From: Phlebotomus papatasi
Taxonomy: Eukaryota; Arthropoda; Insecta; Diptera; Psychodidae
DNA length: 64,000 nt
Assembly: GCF_024763615.1 (NCBI RefSeq)
Contig: NC_077222.1
Span: 10,664,001-10,728,000, forward strand
Direction: 5' to 3'
Under the pieces are notes generated by a model, which worked only from the letters and a program-made list of their open reading frames with translations, was not told the DNA's origin and searched no databases. Made by a program: the position numbers and the translations under genes. This document shows positions 23,227 to 34,599 of this stretch, in pieces. Every line of letters starts with the position of its first letter. Positions within the stretch are counted from its first letter, which is position 1.

Positions 23227-24179
23227 GGGGGAACTGGGGCAGTAGTAAACTGGGGTAGTTGTAAACACTGTGATTTTTTTCAATAATTTTAAGACTCCAG
23301 AGGATAAAACCCATAAGCATTCATAGATACCATGGGGATGTATGTCCACAGATGAATTGGTCAATAAAATCCTAATACTTTAAAAATAAAAATCATTTTT
23401 CCCGAAAATGTCGATATTTCGATTATTTTGGTCATTTGGATTTCCACCTGGAAATTAAAAACTGTGTAAAATAATCGAAATGTAGGAATACCAGTTCTTT
23501 CCTACATCTTTTAGGATTATATTTATGCATTTACTAGAGAAATTGATATTCTCATTTTTTTGAAAGAATTAATAATTGGTCAGAAAACAGCATTTGGGGT
23601 AGATGTAAACAGGCAATTTCAATTACACAAAATGAGTAGGTAAAAGAGCGGGAAATTGACCTTCATGCGAAATATCTATAATTCATTGACTACGAAAAAA
23701 ATTGGTGGCGCTGTGTTCAATAAAAAGTCACATGATGTCAAAATATGGGGAAAATCCATTGAAAAATGTCTTTGATATGCATGCTTTTAGTTTTTTTGCT
23801 ATCTTAATTATTCTTTGTAAAAAGTGTCGTGATTTTTTGAAAAATATACAGTCTTTATATATCTCTTAAGTAATTAAAATAATCGAAAGTAGTGCAAAGT
23901 TAATTTCAAGGGTGGGAAAAAAGGTGTTTACATCCTCCCCAGAAAGTGGTTACTTCTACCCCAGGTATTTTGTGAAAAGAGAAAAATGCACAGGGACACA
24001 AATTTTATTTTTATGGAAAACTCAATTGTTTTCCAGCATCCGCATTACCCTCGATGGATTGCCTATACCCAAGGGTAAAATATGAGCTAAGAAAGATTGT
24101 CCAAAAAATTACGGTGTCCTTGGAAAATCACCTCAAATTCGCATCTATCGAAAATGGTTACATGTGCCCCAGTCTCCCC
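23227..24179. mobile_element. 953-bp TA/GGG-type foldback, GGGGTAGTTGTAAAC family
   Basis: Flanked by TA (23225-23226, 24180-24181). Starts GGGGGAACTGGGGCAGTAGT and ends GTGCCCCAGTCTCCCC. The word GGGGTAGNTGTAAAC occurs near 23252 and 23595, and inverted (GTTTACATCCTCCCC, GGTTACTTCTACCCC, GGTTACATGTGCCCC) near 23927, 23949 and 24158. No open frame with coding potential is evident. The spaced reiteration suggests subterminal binding words or nested element pieces. Confidence 0.7.
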
Positions 24180-24261
24180 TACTACAATTTTCAAACTTTA
24201 CCTATCACATCTATCATAAAAAAAAAGATTTTATAATATGGGCTGTATGATAATACAAAAA

Positions 24262-24415
24262 GGTAAGTGGGGCACTTTCGAATTGAGGTGCACTGGAAAA
24301 TTGGCTTCTTTCTCTTATTTCTGGAATAAATTGAGACCTATCATAATTTAATTTAAAATAAGGAAAATATCCTAATTTTAAAGTTGCCCCAATTCAAAGG
24401 TGCCCCACTTCCCCC
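24262..24415. mobile_element. TA/GGG-type MITE, GGGCACCTTTGAA family, copy 3
   Basis: About 154 bp. The left end GGTAAGTGGGGCACTTTCGA appears slightly truncated; the right end CAAAGGTGCCCCACTTCCCCC is followed by TA. Confidence 0.72.
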
Positions 24416-24950
24416 TAACATAGAAACGGTAAATTGCCACCCTAAAAAATTTCTCAGATCAGAAATAAACCCATATAAACCAAATGTGAAAAGAACTTAA
24501 AATGAAATTGCAAATGAAAATGTTGGTTACTGAAAAAATTAAAATATTTTACATTTTTTTAGGTTAGAATTCCATAACCTTGTATAATTGAGCGTAAGTC
24601 AAATTTTTACAATTTTCTCAAATAACTAAATGTGTCCTTAAAAAATGATTGAGAATAATCTCAGTTCTTCCTACTTTATCAAGTTTTTCGGAGTAATATC
24701 TAACATAACCTTAAATTAAAAAAATGTGGGATAGATTAAAGAATGAGTTATATTTTTGTTTTAGTTATAGATTTACAATTTATCTGTATTTTTAGAGAAG
24801 CTTCAGAAAAAGATGAAAATAGTGCAGGATATGGTAGTTGTGTTTTATAATCTTCATTATAATTCAAATTTTATAGTCATAACCTCAAAATTTTCAACCT
24901 GTCACATAACCTCAAATTAATATATTTTCAATCGTTCAATAAGTATATTT
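24416..24950. other. AT-rich non-coding, nothing firm
   Basis: Three ATAACCT(C/T)AAATTAA-like words occur near 24.70, 24.88 and 24.91 kb; no other structure seen. Confidence 0.4.
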
Positions 24951-26990
24951 TTCAAAATACTTCTCTAAGCAATAAGCACAAAATTTATCACAGAATTCAA
25001 TCTCGAACTCCAAGAAAATGCATTTTCTTCGAAACCTCCCCAAAATTTTCCACATTTCAGAAGTTGGATTGTTGGGGTTTGATGGAAAAGTGCAACAAAG
25101 CGCCTCTGAAGTGATATGGAAAATTTCAAAAGTTGTCTGTTTGAGGGAAAAAATCGATGGTGAAGTATCAAAAAAAAAGTGCCGTAGTAATTCAAATTTA
25201 CGATCTGACCGTTTTCTTTTTGCCACCGTGTGGTGGGAGTGAATTTTCCAACCACTTCTGCGCACGGGAAAATTCTTAGTCGAGCAACCCCTCTCACAAC
25301 TACAATTATTGTTGGGTTTGGTGTGCAGATGGTGTTGCTTGTGTATGGTGTCGGTGTCAAGGTGTGTTGGTGTGGGCGACAAAGGGACGGATTGGGGGTA
25401 GATTGGTACGGTGTATATGTATCGAGGGGGGTTAGGATATGTCGCTCTGAGAAACTCACTTGATTTTCCCCTTTGCGTGGGATTGAGGGTTTTCTGTCCT
25501 GAGATTCTCCTCTCTTTTTTGGTTGACTCTCTGGGAATCACAGTGTCAGTTGAGGAGGAAGTGTGTGATGTACACTGAGTACTACCCAGTCTGATGTGGC
25601 GGGGATGGTTGAATTGGCCTGAGAAAATAAGCGGCTAGCAGTCTGTCAATATGAAAACTGTTTTCATTCTCCGTCGGACACGAAGGCGGCATGGATCACA
25701 AATAGAGTTGGCTGTTAGCACAGCTTTTATTTCTTTCATCAGCCACTTGAAGGCATTTCTGTGCAGACGAACAAATCACCACGTTTTGCCCCTGACGAGA
25801 CAATCTCGCGCGCGATTTCCCGTCAATGAACACACGGTTTGAAGAAAGAACAAAAAAAAACGGTCATCTGCACGATTTTTTGTATTGCCTGCGTTCTGTC
25901 ACGCGCGCGAAAACACTGTCAACCGATTGACGGACGATTGACACGCGAGGGTGACACGAGAACCGCGTGAGTGACAAGTGGATCAAGGGACAAGCAACTC
26001 GTGATTGTGGGTGTACACGGCAATGCGTCGCGTCGCATGGTCCACGCGTTGTGCTAAAATGTGCTCATACCAAAATATCGCGGATTCCGCAGCATGCTCC
26101 AGCAGGTTCTCCCTCGTGCATTAAACAGTGAATCTGCGCATGATTATTTATGGGTTCTTTTTAACTAAATTTCCCATCGTGTGTGCGGTGTGGAGTTTTT
26201 CCGGCTCTTGGCAAAAAAAAATTGGGGATGGGGCACCACGAGACATTCTCAACTTTTCCCGCCACTTTTCGCCGTCTGCGTGCGTTATCTGCGTAAAGCA
26301 AACGGAAAAACAAAAGACAACACAACAAAAAAGATGAAAAACCATTCGTCTGAGCCCAAGTGCGACAAATGGTGAGAATTTCTAGTAGAAAAGCAAACTG
26401 CCAGAGATTGAGGAAATGTGTGAAGGGAAATTGTTTTAAATGGTGAACAATAATTTGTCACTTGGAGAGTAACTCTGAGCGCGCAAGAGAGAAAAAAAAA
26501 GTGATATGGTGTGTGAGGAAGAATAGGAAAGAAGTGGAAAAAAATAGCTCCAGCAACTAGTGTGAAAATATATTCATTCCACTTGTTGGCACCCAGTACC
26601 ACCCCCTAGCCGCTTTTTTTTGACGTGCCCGGGTGGTGTGAGTGCCACGCACATGCTTCACGGTCCGGCGCTGATAGCGCGCGAGTTGGCCTACGAACAG
26701 TGAGAGAGAGAGGGTTTTTTTTTCGGGTGGCCTACTATCCAGTGAAGTAAATTGTGATTGATGGTGGTGTATGCATAGATGGGAGAAGGTGGACCATGTC
26801 CATTCCCGGGGATTTGTGGCACTGTCCGCGAGAGTGGCATTGAAAAACGCGACACTGATTAACACAACCAGGCTTGACCAATTGAGAAATCTCCGCCAGT
26901 GTCACCGGACACATCGTCACACAGGAAGGAACACGCAGACCGCTCCGGCTCAAAAGAAGTTCCAACACTGATTAGATGTCTACAGCAATT
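24951..26990 (+). promoter_or_regulatory. CpG-rich single-copy block, possible promoter and 5' exon
   Basis: This is the most CpG-dense part of the window, with CGCGCGCG-type runs at about 25805 and 25902 and many CG dinucleotides through 26.1 and 26.6-26.95 kb. It carries no repeats found elsewhere. On the + strand the block ends in an ATG (26976) whose short frame runs into GTGAGT (26991-26996), a good splice-donor consensus. A 201-codon minus-strand frame (24936-25541) shows no domain and is probably chance. The promoter reading is inference from composition. Confidence 0.3.
26976..26990 (+). CDS. Very speculative first coding exon (five codons) before a splice donor
   Basis: ATG TCT ACA GCA ATT is followed directly by GTGAGT. 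If real, it would start a gene whose first intron covers much or all of the remaining 37 kb, which would explain the lack of exons. Against it: the start context is weak (T at -3), upstream ATGs are many (for example a 66-codon frame at 26771-26971), and GTGAGT is common by chance. Confidence 0.12.
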
Positions 26991-27549
26991 GTGAGTCTTA
27001 ATGACTTGATACTATAATTTTTAATCAATCACTTATCTGGCGTTGATTGCATTTGCTGCTTGCCACAAAACACTAATTAGGGGGAAATCAGATTGGAAGA
27101 TATGTTGGTTGGAAAAAAAGAGTGGGCAGGTGGATTTGTACGTACACCATTGAAAAGTGATTTAAGACACCTCTTGCAAATTAAATCAGAAATTGGGATT
27201 GAAGGAAAAAACCATCATTTTCTTTCGAAAGTTGTTTTACGAATGGATTAAAGACTATCAAGTACTATTAAAAATTGTTTATAGATTAATCAATGGCATA
27301 TGACAAAGTGTCGAAAGATAGGCATACTCAATAAAGGCAAAAGACAAGGGAAAGACGAAGAGAAATATTGATTTATTGAATTACAGGGATATTATCTTGT
27401 GCATTTTATTTATCAAAAGCTGTTTCTAATGAAAATCTACTGATTTACAAGAAGATATTCCTTGAGATGATTCAGTGACTATTGATGAAGATGAAATACG
27501 ATTATTAACCATGTTCGGACTTATTATTTTATAAACATTTTCGAATAAG
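26991..27549. other. Non-coding, nothing recognised
   Basis: AT-rich; no repeats or open frames of note. Confidence 0.4.
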
Positions 27550-27551
27550 TA

Positions 27552-27776
27552 CGGGAATTCTGTAACAGTATGACAATGTCATATGACAAATCTTCATGTG
27601 GAATTCTGGAGTACAACAACATTAAAGCCTAGCGAGCATGTAATGGCCATTGTAAACAGCTCTGTGTAGCCCTCAGTAACTGTTATAAGTCGGATTTTTA
27701 ATTAGTTGTTCAGAATTTACCACATAAAAAATGAAAATTTGTCATATGACATTGTCATACTGTTATAGAATTCCTC
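27552..27776 (+). mobile_element. GGGGAATTCTGTAAC-family MITE, copy 2
   Basis: 225 bp flanked by perfect TA at 27550-27551 and 27777-27778. Ends CGGGAATTCTGTAACAGTAT / inverted. Interior CAACATTAAAGCCTAGCGAG is in the same orientation as the copy at 54317. Confidence 0.88.
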
Positions 27777-27792
27777 TAAAGGTCAGAAAGTG

Positions 27793-27905
27793 TAAGATAA
27801 GATAAGATAAGATAGATATTTATTTTTCCATATACCTATTCTGTGGTTGCGACAGCCGCCGACTTACAAAGACCGGCCTCACCAGGTAAATGGCAGAAAC
27901 CCTGG
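27793..27905 (-). mobile_element. 3' tail of a retroposon with (TTATC)n end
   Basis: A GATAA microsatellite (27793-27815) is followed by a GC-rich segment. Read on the minus strand it gives TAAGTCGGCGGCTGTCGCAA then a short AT-rich stretch and a (TTATC)n tail. Simple-repeat 3' tails after a GC-rich body are typical of non-LTR retrotransposons and SINEs. The 5' side ends without a recognisable head or target duplication. Confidence 0.5.
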
Positions 27906-28185
27906 ATCACAGACCGTATATGCCAACTCATATAATCGAGTATAAATTTTAAAAGTCTTACTAGACTTGTTAAATGTTTGTCGAAGGATGATCTTCTATA
28001 ATTAAAATACTTTTTATAAAATACTTAGAATAATTTCAAAGATTGAATGAATAAAATCCTTTCACAAAGTTTATAGCAAAATTTTTCTAAACTAACTTAG
28101 TTCCGAAAAAGCTCTTCTTTCTTTTCTTTGTGATGATAAATACTCTTTTCTTAAAAAAAATAATATCTATTAATCATAAAAGCTT
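27906..28185. other. AT-rich non-coding, nothing recognised
   Basis: Short AT-rich spacer between the retroposon tail and the TTAA-flanked element. Confidence 0.4.
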
Positions 28186-28189
28186 TTAA

Positions 28190-28545
28190 CCTTTAAGGAC
28201 GAGTGGGACATCGGGGTCCCAAAAACGAAAACCATTTTTCTGTCTATTTAGTGTCTAACTATAGTCAAAGAAAAAGTTTTTGTTTTTAGGACAACAGTCA
28301 GTGTCCCACTCGGGTACGCCTGCTAAGCGAGCATTTGAAGGGGAACCAGCAGGAAAACGTGCTAACGGTCGACCCAGGACGAAATGGTTGGATCAAATAG
28401 AGGAAAATTTAAGAAAATTAAATGTAAGAAATTGGAAAAGGTTGGCTGAGGACAGATTAAAATAGAGACAGGTTGTGAATGAAACCAAGGTCCTAGACGG
28501 ACAGCAATGCTACAAATGATTAGTGTCCCACTCGTCCTTAAAGGG
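28190..28545. mobile_element. TTAA-flanked piggyBac-like MITE carrying a retroposon
   Basis: Flanked by TTAA at 28186-28189 and 28546-28549. Ends CCTTTAAGGACGAGTGGGAC and its inverted counterpart ending GTCCTTAAAGGG. TTAA duplication and CCC/GGG termini are piggyBac hallmarks. Removing the 209-bp insert and one copy of its 13-bp duplication leaves about 134 bp, close to the 140-bp relative at 34437-34576. Confidence 0.88.
28313..28521 (+). pseudogene. 5'-truncated, dead C-terminal tail of a non-LTR retrotransposon ORF
   Basis: The insert is bracketed by a 13-bp target duplication AGTGTCCCACTCG (28300-28312 and 28522-28534). Its + frame reads GKRANGRPRTKWLDQIEENL followed by RKLNVRNWKRLAEDR, then an in-frame TAG at 28463-28465 where a Trp codon (TGG) would fit, then a readable tail to TGA at 28517-28519, two bases before the 3' end. 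The GRP-(K/R)-x-RW-D … DLR(K/R)L … NWR … A-DR-(K/E)W pattern is the C-terminal tail common to many insect non-LTR retrotransposon reverse-transcriptase ORFs (from memory of the family). Truncated and stopped, so non-functional. Confidence 0.82.
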
Positions 28546-28549
28546 TTAA

Positions 28550-29955
28550 CACAACAATGCACTTTGACATTTTGCTATAAAAACGGCTTGTCAAATTGAC
28601 AAAAACAGTTTGTCAAAAGGATGCTTTTCCATGCAAAATCGGGAGAAAATGTTTTGTTAATTTGGTAATCAACATAATTTTACCAAAATTTTAACAAAAT
28701 CCAGTTGGTCACGTCACAAACCTCTCTTTTTAGAGTAAGGGAAGGTGGGACTACATTGTGCTGGGGCTACATTTCCAAATAATTCAATTTAGATCCACAT
28801 TTGTCTGTTTGATACATCTAAATTACATAACATTATAGTTCAGGTTCCTTTATAAATATATCCGGAAAATAGCATTTTCTGTGTAGTTCTGCTACACCTA
28901 GCTTAAAAAAATAGTTATATTTAATTATTTACGTTCAAATTGATCACAAATGAACTATTTAAATATTGAAAAATATTAATCAAAAGTTCTTGTGGAATTA
29001 AAAAACATTAACCCAAATTTTGTAAAAATAAGTATCCAGCTAAGATTCTTTGCTCGTAAAGTGAGCTACGATACACACTATAAAATCTGATTAAATATCT
29101 CATAGCGATTAAATAGTTTTATTCCCCTTAGAATTCTTGATTCAGATTAAAGAAAAAACAGAATAAATATAATTAAGGTTTCCTTTAAATTTCATAAATA
29201 TTAATTGATTTCTAGGCAGTTCTGTGAATTAAATTCCTTTTTAATCTAACCATTTAGAGCTGGAGTTCGGTTCTCAAATGGTATCTTGGATAAGAGATAA
29301 GTAGAATTCTATTTTCACAAAAATTTGTTGCTGTTTGATGAATTCTAACTCATTTCCGAATTGTCAAACTAAATTTTCTCACAAAACGATGAAAATTTAT
29401 GAACTGCCACATTAAGAAACTTAAAAGTCTTACCTAGTTATTAAAGGGGTGATTGATAGTGGAAAATGACCCTTGTTTTTTTTTTTATTTTCCCCACAAC
29501 AAAGCAGTAACAGATACATTTTGATACTTGAGATAATTCTAAATTCGAACAGAAAACACACAAACCACCACGCGGGCGAAACGGAAAATAAAGCTATTTT
29601 TCTTAAGCTTTTGAAAATAATTTTCGAATTTTTTGAGCTTCAGCTGTGAATGAGGCAAATTAGGTAACTAGTTTCTACCTTAGGTAACTATTATCGGTTT
29701 CAGCGGAATCCTAAATCGAAATTTATGTCAGTGTTGGTTAATTGTTTTTCGTTTAATAAAGGTTTACATTTCACGATTGTTTTATTTATTTTTAACTTCT
29801 TTACTGTAATATTAGTGAAAATATACAAAATAATCTCATTTTTTTATTATTCAGGAATTTTGCTTGATTATGAAAAAAAAATCTTTAAAAAATATTGATT
29901 ACGTGTGGTAGACGACGCTGGGGTTTTTCATGAATACGTAGTAAAAAATGATTAT
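28550..29955. other. AT-rich non-coding with an orphan element end
   Basis: AAGGGAAGGTGGGACTACAT near 28737 and CTGCTACACCTAGC near 28909 resemble ends of TA/GGG-type elements, but I cannot close an element. The remainder is AT-rich with no recognised repeat or open frame. Confidence 0.4.
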
Positions 29956-29994
29956 AAGGATAATCGTTGGTTTGCGTTTTTACCATCATTATTC

Positions 29995-30260
29995 TTGTAA
30001 AGTTACTCAAATATGTATTTCAGCAAAATGCGTAATCTGAAAATGTGTAATTTAAATTTTAAGTAATACTAAACTGTGTAACCAACTGCGAATGATTACG
30101 CAGTTGCGTACATTTTCTTACAAATTTCCTGTTAAATTACACAGTTCTCAGACAAAATGTTTACAAATTACATAGTTTTCAGAAAAAATGTGTACAAATT
30201 ACACAAATGTGTATCAGTACACACAATTACATGTTTATGTAAAATTTACAACGAAAATCA
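29995..30260. repeat. GTGTAAATTACACA word cluster
   Basis: Words such as GTGTAATTTA, AAATTACACA, ACAAATTACATAG, GTGTACAAATTACACA and TACACACAATTACA recur in both orientations through about 265 bp, including around 30040, 30135, 30165 and 30195. The stretch can fold on itself in many registers. No period is fixed. Confidence 0.55.
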
Positions 30261-30880
30261 TGGTAAAGTAGCTGACATTTTCTTATTGTGCATGAAGCAT
30301 TTTCCAGCATCATTTTCGAAACGTTTATAACTATGTTTAAGCTAACTATGTCCAGCTATTTTCCCGGATCTTAATTTATTATTCCAAAATTTTACGCTTT
30401 CGAAAATCTTGAATGAGTGAGACTGCCCTACTCTCCCCTAATTTACAACCTTACTATTACTACTATATTTGTTGCCTAAATATTACGTGAGGTTTTATGC
30501 TTTACATTAGGTTACTCACAGTGTGTCGTACACCATTCCATGTTAAACTTCTCCCCTTGTACTTTAATCTCTGGGAAAGTTTCTATGAGTTGTAGATTTT
30601 TTTTAAAATTTAATCTATAATATTCTTTATATTTAAAACTGATTCACTCTCCATAAATTGGATAATTTGATCGCTTTGATATTATACTTATTAGGAATTT
30701 CATTTTAAACCATTAAAATGATTTTTTTAATCAAATCTTCATAAAATTTACTCCCTTTTCTTTGAACTTGGCAGTAAATGACAATAGTAAACAAATTCAT
30801 AATAAATAAATAAATATATAAAGCTCTTAATATTAGTAATCAATGTAGAATATAAATAATAGATGACAATTAAATTTGAA
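30261..30880. other. AT-rich non-coding with an orphan element end
   Basis: GACTGCCCTACTCTCCCCTA near 30421-30440 is a right-hand end of TA/GGG type with no visible partner close by. Otherwise nothing. Confidence 0.4.
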
Positions 30881-32180
30881 TTCCTGAGTAAATGAAACTG
30901 TACACCGCATCCCCTCAAACTCTCCCCCTTGATGTCGATTCACTTGGATACTTGGAAGGTGGAAGGTGTAACCCGACAAAAGAAATGATCTCAGGCACAG
31001 CCAGAGATCAGAATGTCGCTGAAATAATGGAGTCAGAATTGATGGGAATAGTGTCGAAATAATATTCCATAAAATATGTGCCAATAGTCATTTCAATAAA
31101 ATGTGATGCGATGCATCTCGGTGTGTGTGTCTCTTAATGAATTTCCATTAATCTAAAATGTCCATTTTGATGGAAGCGACCTTAATACATACCAGTCAAT
31201 TGCAGGCAGATGCCTTGCGATGTGATGATTTTTGCAAAAAAAAATAATAATAAATAAATAAATAAAAGAAGAAAAGTTCCATCAAAGCTGATGGGTTGGC
31301 GGGAGTGAGAAAGAAACCATGGACTAGGGAATATGCGGCCAGTGACCAACAATTTGCACAATTTTACAATCATTTAATTAATATCAATAAATTTTGCATT
31401 GAAAGACGTGCAAGATCGCGTGTGTTGCGGTTGATATTGCCTTTGAACCTCATGCTGTCTTGATCAGTAAATTTTCGGTTTTAAACACCCAACATTTTGT
31501 CCCTCATTTCGATCTTGCTGGTGACTTTTACGAGCCACTTTTGAGTGGATCCCCATTCAAAGTCGATAAATTGGCATTATATAGGGGGTAGTAGGGGGGT
31601 ACTGGGATAGGCGGGAAATAGGGAGAGAATTATGCATCTTTTTATTGATTAAATTGATTTTATTTAGCCATCCAGAGATTCCTGACTAAATTGAATCTGT
31701 CGCCTCTTTGATATTCTTTTTTTTTCTTTGGTGGTTGTTTTTTTTTTTGTACCTCGTAAGAGATCAGATTCTCAGGAGCTGGATCGGCTGGCTCTTGGCG
31801 ATTTAATGGAGTGCCGGAGGAGATTGTGGCTCGAGGGGGAGAGTATATCGTGTGATATGTGCAGGCGATTCAGGAAAACGATTCAATCACTCATAATAAC
31901 TTGAATATATGTGAGTGACATCTTGAAGAGGATATGCCATCCATCCAGCCAGCCATCCATTTACCATACCACTCTTTCACCTCAGAGGGTGACTGTCCAA
32001 GAAGTAATTTCTACTTCATATCGTCCTGTAGACATTTCTAAGTAAGACACTACAAGGCCATGTTGTCAGCTCTCCTCCATGTTATGAATCTCCTTATAAA
32101 CTTTTTAAAAGTCGTATTAAAAATGTCATTTAGCTTCTTGAACTACTTTCTCAAAATCTTCTTGTAGAAATCTCTAAGTA
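30881..32180. other. Single-copy segment with microsatellites
   Basis: Balanced composition. Contains an (AATA)n tract at about 31243-31267, a GT-rich tract near 31119 and a G-run stretch near 31585-31620. Minus-strand frames of 63-83 codons are unrecognised. Confidence 0.4.
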
Positions 32181-32912
32181 CTCTATAGAATCTTGTCATT
32201 ACCCTTATAAGCAAGGGTATATCCTGATAAAGGTTTTGGAAATTTCGATACACTGTTAGTTCATATCTCTTGATGTAAAACCCCTACAGGATGATTAAAA
32301 GATATACAGAAATTTTCGTTCTATAAAACCGGTTTCATTTGCGACCTTCATATGACCTTGTAGAATTCTATAAGTAACGCGCTAAGAAGATGTGATCTTA
32401 AAGTCTTTTAAGAATTAGTTTGCTGATAAAAAAACCGGAAATATCGGTAAGAAATTTACACAAAACTTTGTGTAAACATTTTTTAAGCGATGAATAAGAA
32501 GTCGTGACTTATACGGACCTTAAGACCTAAGCCGTATGGCTTATGTACTCTAATTTCTTATCAATCACGATCTTTTTAAAACTTAGGATTGGATTATTAA
32601 AGCTAATCGACCTATTAAGTTCTCAAAATGCAATAAAATTGCTCGCCATTTTTGGATTTTGAGATCTCTGGAAACAAAGCTAAACCTCTAGTCTGAAAAC
32701 CGCTTTAGGATCGCACGTTTACAAGGTCATATAAAGAAAAGGTCTTAAAAGAATCCGGTTTTACAGAACGGAAACTTTTATATGTCTCATAATCGTCCTG
32801 TCAGAGCTTTATACCAAGAGTTAAGAGTTAAAGAAATTGTTGGGACCTATATCAGTAAACTTGCTTATAAGGGTCACTGAAACAGAATAAGAAAACAAGA
32901 TTATAGAGCGCA
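32181..32912. mobile_element. ~700-bp foldback element with shared core, copy 1
   Basis: Long imperfect inverted arms: CCCTTATAAGCAAG at 32202 pairs with CTTGCTTATAAGGG ending 32873, and AAAACCCCTACAGGATGATT (about 32278) pairs with the region around 32800. Weak arm homology extends outward. The core (about 32505-32706) contains AAGCCGTATGGCTTATGT and TTAATAAG-like text also found at 34690-34928 and, inverted, 61044-61232. No coding. Confidence 0.65.
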
Positions 32913-33009
32913 CTTTAAGCTTTCTTCAATAAGACAATAAGAAGGAAATTCAATAAGAATATATCTTGATCTTTGGAACATTTTCCTTCAATCGTGTAGC
33001 CCTTCCGGA

Positions 33010-33340
33010 CTACTGACACTAATACCCTAGACACAATTACGACTCAAACCGAGAGAGGACTTAGTGGACAATAATAGAAATGTAGTTTTACCATTATTTC
33101 TAATATAATTACACTAAGCCGGCTGTCTCTCGGCTAATCCTCAGGTCTGTCAAGGCCCTAACACTCAAAAGGTTGTAGCCCTCTTTTTCGGGAATCGCAA
33201 ATCCACCACACATGGCGCCAGGTTATCATACCACGCACTCTAAAGCAGGTCAGGAAGGCAACTTTGTGACTGCAACCATGTTACCAACGGTGAGGAGAGT
33301 AACAGCACGATGGGTATTTTGCCGTAGTCTGGCTGAAAAT
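33010..33340. repeat. CCGAGAGA hairpin plus GC-richer unknown segment
   Basis: AACCGAGAGAGGACTTAGTG at 33048 pairs with CACTAAGCCGGCTGTCTCTCGG ending about 33134, a stem of about 20 bp with an inner CATTATTTCTA/TAGAAATG pair. A related AGCCGAGAGACGGCTTAGT lies at about 48622. Next comes about 200 bp of GC-richer sequence that I do not recognise. Confidence 0.5.
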
Positions 33341-33479
33341 CATTTACGATACGGAAATAAATATCAGCATGCGGTTTTCCGCAGAAATTAATTTCGTCAA
33401 ATTCAAGAGGCTAAATGGTGATCTACCCCTTAAAACGCTCTATTGTCGTCTCAAAATGCCCCTAAATTCTGCTTTCTCA

Positions 33480-34070
33480 ATAACTCAGCCCTTATGGCAT
33501 GGATCGGTCTGGAATTTTAGTATATTATAATTGAGCCCAAGGCCTTTCGATTAAAAGGAAAACTTGACTCTCTCCAACATCCCTTAACCAAGCTATAAAG
33601 TATCAAAAATTTAATTTTAAAATGGGCATAGCTCCGCTTAGAATTGACTAAATATGAATCCTAATGGTGATTTGGAAAGGTTTCGTTTAATTTTACAAGT
33701 TTTTAAAATATTCCAACTTAATTCGATTTAATAGAAAGGAGGGCTCATCAATCGAAAAATCAATTTCTGAAAATTCGATGTAACTTATTTGAAAAACCAG
33801 ATGGTGTATTTTGATTAAATTATAGTAGGTTGTAGCTGAGTTCAAGGCCTTTCCAAAAATGGGTATCACTTCCCTTTCGATGTACTCTGACCTGAACTAC
33901 AAAGGAAACTTAACTTATATCTTAAAACTGAATTTGTACTATTTCAAGCTGGAAGCACTTAAAGGTTGCTTGTAAAGTGTCTAAGCGTCTATAAGCTTAT
34001 CTAGGCTTATCATTGGTTTACTCCTGTGTACATTCTGCAATTCAAATTTATATTTGTTGCATCATTTTTT
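33480..34070 (+). repeat. Diverged ~300-bp tandem repeat
   Basis: GAGCCCAAGGCCTTTCGA near 33533 and GAGTTCAAGGCCTTTCCA near 33838 head similar stretches about 304 bp apart, each preceded by a TATAATTG- or TATAGTAG-like stretch. Divergence is high, so the boundaries are approximate. Confidence 0.4.
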
Positions 34071-34436
34071 TTATTAGATTTCAGTGACACTTATAAAAAA
34101 GAAGTATATGTTGCGACCTCTAAAATGATAGCCGGACTTTCCGGTTACTTGCGGCCCGGTGACCTTTAAGTGGAGTTCAAGGCTAGGAAAGACGACTGTG
34201 ACCTTAATTATTTTACCTTCAGTGAGGCAAATGGCCTAGGCCAACTATTTAACCATCCTCCTTCTGTTCTATTTAAGAACTTGTGTCCTTCTGGGGCTTG
34301 AAGCGGTCAGTTGATTTCCAGTGTGCCATAAAAGTATCAGATACTTACAGAATGAAGGTTTTCACAAGTCTTTTAACGAAACTTTGAAAGGCCTAAAATG
34401 GGAATTTTGTGTTTTAACCCCTGTAGAAAGTTTTAG

Positions 34437-34576
34437 CCCTTTGAGGACCAGTGGGACACCGATGTCCCAAAAACGAAAATATTTTTTCTGACTATTAAGA
34501 GAATAAAATAACTTTTTATAGTAAAAAAAAATTGTTTTCCTTTTGGGATACCGGTGTCCCACTCGTTCTTAAAGGG
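34437..34576. mobile_element. TTAA-flanked piggyBac-like MITE, intact relative
   Basis: 140 bp. Right flank TTAA (34577-34580); left flank TTAG (34433-34436), one change from TTAA. Ends CCCTTTGAGGACCAGTGGGA and inverted CACTCGTTCTTAAAGGG, with arms of about 48 bp. This is the uninterrupted form of the element at 28190-28545. Confidence 0.88.
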
Positions 34577-34599
34577 TTAAGCCCCTTAAGAGTGCTCCG

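Noticed and set aside
24936..25541. 201-codon open frame on the minus strand as a gene
   Set aside because: Low-complexity Pro/Thr/His-rich and Phe/Glu-rich segments, no recognisable domain, competing frames on both strands, and location in a CpG-rich block where stops are rarer.
27793..27815. GATAA tract as telomeric repeat
   Set aside because: Only about four units, and it continues into a GC-rich retroposon-like body; better read as a retroposon tail.
30412..30440. Complete 1.7-kb element from 28737 to 30440 based on matching GGG/CCC ends
   Set aside because: The end sequences are only generally alike and the inner arms do not match, so I list them as orphan ends.
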